From: Treponema sp.
GTDB taxonomy: Bacteria; Spirochaetota; Spirochaetia; Treponematales; Breznakiellaceae
Length of the DNA: 8,730 nt
Direction of reading: 5' to 3'
Assembly (NCBI GenBank): GCA_031270205.1
Contig: JAISYA010000168.1
Location: 1 to 8,730 of the forward strand
Below, one piece after another: positions 7,530-8,730 of this stretch. The translations under genes were made by a program, and so were the position numbers. The notes under the pieces are model-generated. The model did not search any database. It was given only the letters and a program-made list of their open reading frames with translations, and had not been told where the DNA came from. Position 1 is the stretch's first letter; each line of letters begins with the position of its first letter.

Positions 7530-8363
7530 TTATTTTTTCTCCCGCCGTTTGGCGCAGTAGCCGCTGTCGGAACACTGGTAGAGCCGTTCGCCGGTTTGCG
7601 CGTCAAAGAACTCGTCCATGAACACTCCTTCGGCTCCGCAGAGGCGGCAGCGGCGGCCCGACATATCCTCGGTGCGGAAGGGATAATCCTCAAAACAGAG
7701 GGACTGCACGTTGGTGTAGGGCGGCAGGGCGTAGATTTTCTTTTCGCGCCCCGCGCCGAAGAGATACAGAGCGGAACTCATATTCAGTTTGGGATTGTCA
7801 AAGCGGGGAATCGGCGAAGGCATCATAATGTAGCGGTTTTCCACCATTACCGGATAATCCGCGCCCAGCTCAATCTCGCCGATACGCACAATGTTTTCGT
7901 AAAGGGCCAGCCACATGGGGGCGTAGTCCGTCTCGGCGTGCATGCGCTTTGTTACCGATTCCATCGGCTCCACCATGCGCAGCGGCTCCGGCAGGGGAAC
8001 CTGCAGCACCAGTATCTGATCGTTCCGCAGCGGCGTTTCGGGAACCCGGTGGCGGGTCTGGATAAGGGTGGCCTCCTCCGAATCCGTGGTGGTTTCCACG
8101 CCGGTACAGGCGCTTACAAAGCGGCGTATGGAAACGGCGTTGACGCTGTCGTCGCTGCCCTGATCGATCACCTTGAGGATGTCCTTTGCCCCGATGATCG
8201 ACAGGGTTATTTGAATGCCGCCGGTTCCCCAGCCCCGGCCTATGGGCAGCTCCCGGGAGCCGAAAGGCACCTGATAGCCCGGAATCGCCACAGCCTTGAG
8301 CAAAGCCCGGCGCACCGCCCGCTTGGAACTTTCGTCAAGAAAGGCGAAATTGTAGTCCCTCAC
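7530..8363 (-). CDS. phnJ: Alpha-D-ribose 1-methylphosphonate 5-phosphate C-P lyase PhnJ
   Basis: PhnJ is the radical-SAM enzyme that breaks the carbon-phosphorus bond of ribose 1-alkylphosphonate 5-phosphate, releasing the alkane (methane from methylphosphonate) and a cyclic ribose phosphate. The 277-residue protein aligns by eye along its whole length with the E. coli protein (281 residues). The [4Fe-4S] cysteines are arranged in the unusual PhnJ pattern: Cys239 and Cys242 in RRCRLCG, then Cys264 and Cys270 in CSDSGYC. The glycine that carries the radical corresponds to Gly29 in AIPGYQVPFG. WGTGGIQ, VIDQG.DD, IQTRHRVPETPL and SPIPRFDNPK are further hallmarks. The start is GTG at 8363-8361, because an in-frame TAA lies only three codons upstream and RDYNFAFLDE matches the family N-terminus. 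The GTG overlaps the stop of a seven-codon leader frame as GTGA. Unusually, no phnG, phnH or phnI precedes it in the remaining 370 bases. Confidence 0.97.
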   Translation of the reverse strand: MRDYNFAFLDESSKRAVRRALLKAVAIPGYQVPFGSRELPIGRGWGTGGIQITLSIIGAKDILKVIDQGSDDSVNAVSIRRFVSACTGVETTTDSEEATLIQTRHRVPETPLRNDQILVLQVPLPEPLRMVEPMESVTKRMHAETDYAPMWLALYENIVRIGEIELGADYPVMVENRYIMMPSPIPRFDNPKLNMSSALYLFGAGREKKIYALPPYTNVQSLCFEDYPFRTEDMSGRRCRLCGAEGVFMDEFFDAQTGERLYQCSDSGYCAKRREKK

Positions 8364-8383
8364 CGCGCCGCCTTAGCATCCAT
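8360..8383 (-). CDS. Seven-codon leader reading frame coupled to phnJ
   Basis: A very short frame, MDAKAAR, runs from ATG at 8383-8381 to TGA at 8362-8360. It has a near-ideal ribosome binding site (GAGGAG at 8389-8394, five bases before the ATG), and its stop overlaps the GTG start of phnJ as GTGA. PhnJ itself has no separate good ribosome binding site, so ribosomes probably load here and reinitiate on phnJ. In phn operons this is the junction where phnI normally meets phnJ. However, the frame is closed by a TAG shortly upstream, so it is not simply an extended phnI end. It may be a minimal relic or a designed coupling leader. I do not know of a described homologue. Confidence 0.45.
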   Translation of the reverse strand: MDAKAAR

Positions 8384-8388
8384 AACAG

Positions 8389-8394
8389 CTCCTC
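8389..8394 (-). promoter_or_regulatory. Strong ribosome binding site before the phnJ leader frame
   Basis: On the - strand the sequence reads AGAGGAGCTGTTATG, placing a full GAGGAG five bases before an ATG. It serves the seven-codon frame and, through the GTGA overlap, probably phnJ. It is the best ribosome binding site in the phn unit and decides how the phnJ start is understood. Confidence 0.6.
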
Positions 8395-8450
8395 TGTTTA
8401 TGCTGTTTTCATGCTACAGGAAAATTGTTAGGGGTTTGTAAAAATAAGGT
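8394..8450 (-). promoter_or_regulatory. Possible promoter/operator region of the phn unit
   Basis: This AT-rich stretch directly before the leader frame is the only obvious place for a phn promoter. On the - strand a TTTACA can be read as a -35-like box, but the spacing to TAGCAT is about 20 bases, too long for a convincing sigma-70 promoter. On the + strand near-repeats CTGTTTATG (8394-8402) and CTGTTTTCATG (8403-8413) are followed by CTACAG (8414-8419). Starts are spaced 9 and 11 bases apart, which recalls tandem half-sites of a response regulator such as PhoB but does not match the E. coli Pho box well. The assignment rests on position and composition only. Confidence 0.3.
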
Positions 8451-8496
8451 GAAAAATGAGTGAAATGTTTCTTGTCGTGCTGATCCGGCAGTTTGC

Positions 8497-8522
8497 GGCC
8501 TCAAGCGCAACAGGCTTGAGCC
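8497..8522. repeat. Hairpin 1 in the groES-phnJ spacer
   Basis: The arms GGCCTCAAGC (8497-8506) and GCTTGAGCC (8514-8522) pair with a single bulged C around a seven-base loop. This gives nine base pairs. It is the phnJ-proximal member of a run of three hairpins in the 275 bases between groES and the phn leader. No coding frame was recognised in this stretch. Confidence 0.5.
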
Positions 8523-8533
8523 ACAGACTCTCA

Positions 8534-8564
8534 CGGTTTTTCAGGCTCCAGCCTTGCAAAACCG
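8534..8564. repeat. Hairpin 2 in the groES-phnJ spacer
   Basis: The outer arms CGGTTTT (8534-8540) and AAAACCG (8558-8564) pair perfectly. Inside them AGGC (8543-8546) pairs with GCCT (8551-8554) around a TCCA loop, giving a two-part stem. On the - strand it would follow the strong hairpin 3. It may belong to a composite terminator or to a dispersed repeat. Confidence 0.45.
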
Positions 8565-8578
8565 CGAATTTCAAAGCT

Positions 8579-8608
8579 GCTTTCCCAAAACTTCAGTTTT
8601 GGGAAAGC
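8579..8608 (-). terminator. Strong hairpin downstream of groES (hairpin 3)
   Basis: Thirteen perfect base pairs form between GCTTTCCCAAAAC (8579-8591) and GTTTTGGGAAAGC (8596-8608) around a four-base loop. It begins about 50 bases after the groES stop codon on the - strand, where a terminator is expected, and would separate groES from the phn unit. The bases that follow on the - strand (AGCTTTGAAATTC) contain only a short T run, so it is not a textbook intrinsic terminator. It could equally be an RNA 3'-end stabiliser or part of a repeat element with hairpins 1 and 2. Confidence 0.55.
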
Positions 8609-8658
8609 TTAATGGGTCAAGTTCGGTTCGGATTGGATTGGGACAATACGACGCGGGA

Positions 8659-8730
8659 TTACTCGACGACCGCGATAATATCGGCCATTTTGAGGATCAA
8701 GTGTTCCACACCGTCAATTTTGATCTGGGC
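8659..8730 (-). CDS. groS: Co-chaperonin GroES, C-terminal fragment (cut by window edge)
   Basis: The last 23 codons and the TAA stop (8661-8659) of a - strand gene are present. The reading includes KIDGVEHLILKMADIIAVVE, which matches the final beta strands of the 10-kDa chaperonin (family pattern K-[IV]-[ND]-G-x-E-[YH]-LIL-x-x-x-DI-[LI]-A-[IV]-[VI]-E). GroES forms the heptameric lid of the GroEL folding chamber in the cytoplasm. The remaining 70 or so N-terminal residues lie beyond the right edge. In many bacteria groEL follows groES directly; here the next gene downstream is phnJ, so groEL is not in the usual place. The identity rests on a short stretch but the pattern is distinctive. Confidence 0.85.
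   Translation of the reverse strand, partial: AQIKIDGVEHLILKMADIIAVVE

Noticed and set aside
7359..8441. Open frame of 360 codons on the + strand
   Set aside because: It is antisense to phnJ and crosses the intergenic spacers on both sides. There is no motif or good ribosome binding site to support it.
8360..8460. A residual phnI C-terminus before phnJ
   Set aside because: The frame ending in the GTGA overlap is closed by a TAG a few codons before its ATG, and no PhnI-like residues could be read in any frame.

Overview
The window is a moderately GC-rich, gene-dense bacterial chromosome segment with two blocks that converge on each other. On the + strand, carA (its first few dozen codons lie off the left edge) and carB encode the two subunits of glutamine-dependent carbamoyl phosphate synthase. 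They are joined by an ATGA overlap, so they form one transcriptional and translational unit. Both proteins resemble the Bacteroidetes/eukaryotic (CAD-like) type more than the proteobacterial type. I judge this from remembered family sequences, not from a search. My best guess for the source is a spirochaete of the gut Treponema kind, but this is an inference with modest confidence.

On the - strand, reading from the right edge leftwards, are: the last 23 codons of groES; a gene-free stretch of about 275 bases holding three successive hairpins and a possible promoter/operator; a seven-codon leader reading frame with a very good ribosome binding site; and then phnJ, phnK, phnM and phnL. These encode the radical-SAM C-P lyase, the two ABC-type ATPases of the C-P lyase complex, and the triphosphate hydrolase of the phosphonate pathway. 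PhnJ, PhnK, PhnL and PhnM all have intact signature residues, so this half-pathway looks functional. PhnG, PhnH and PhnI, which are needed to make the ribosyl-phosphonate substrate of PhnJ, are absent here, and phnJ is preceded directly by non-coding DNA and groES. They must be elsewhere if the pathway works. The order J-K-M-L differs from the E. coli order J-K-L-M.

Downstream of phnL, and overlapping its stop codon by ATGA, is the first part of a PHP-family metallophosphoesterase. Only about 31 recognisable residues remain before the similarity ends in the short convergent junction with carB. A PHP enzyme is known in another bacterium to do the cyclic ribose phosphate step after C-P cleavage, so this looks like the wreck of a non-homologous substitute for PhnP.

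The most interesting points are the decayed PHP gene, the split phn cluster with its coupled leader peptide, the cysteine-rich insertion near the N-terminus of PhnK, and the structured spacers on each side of phnJ. No tRNA, rRNA, CRISPR array, transposase or known riboswitch was seen.
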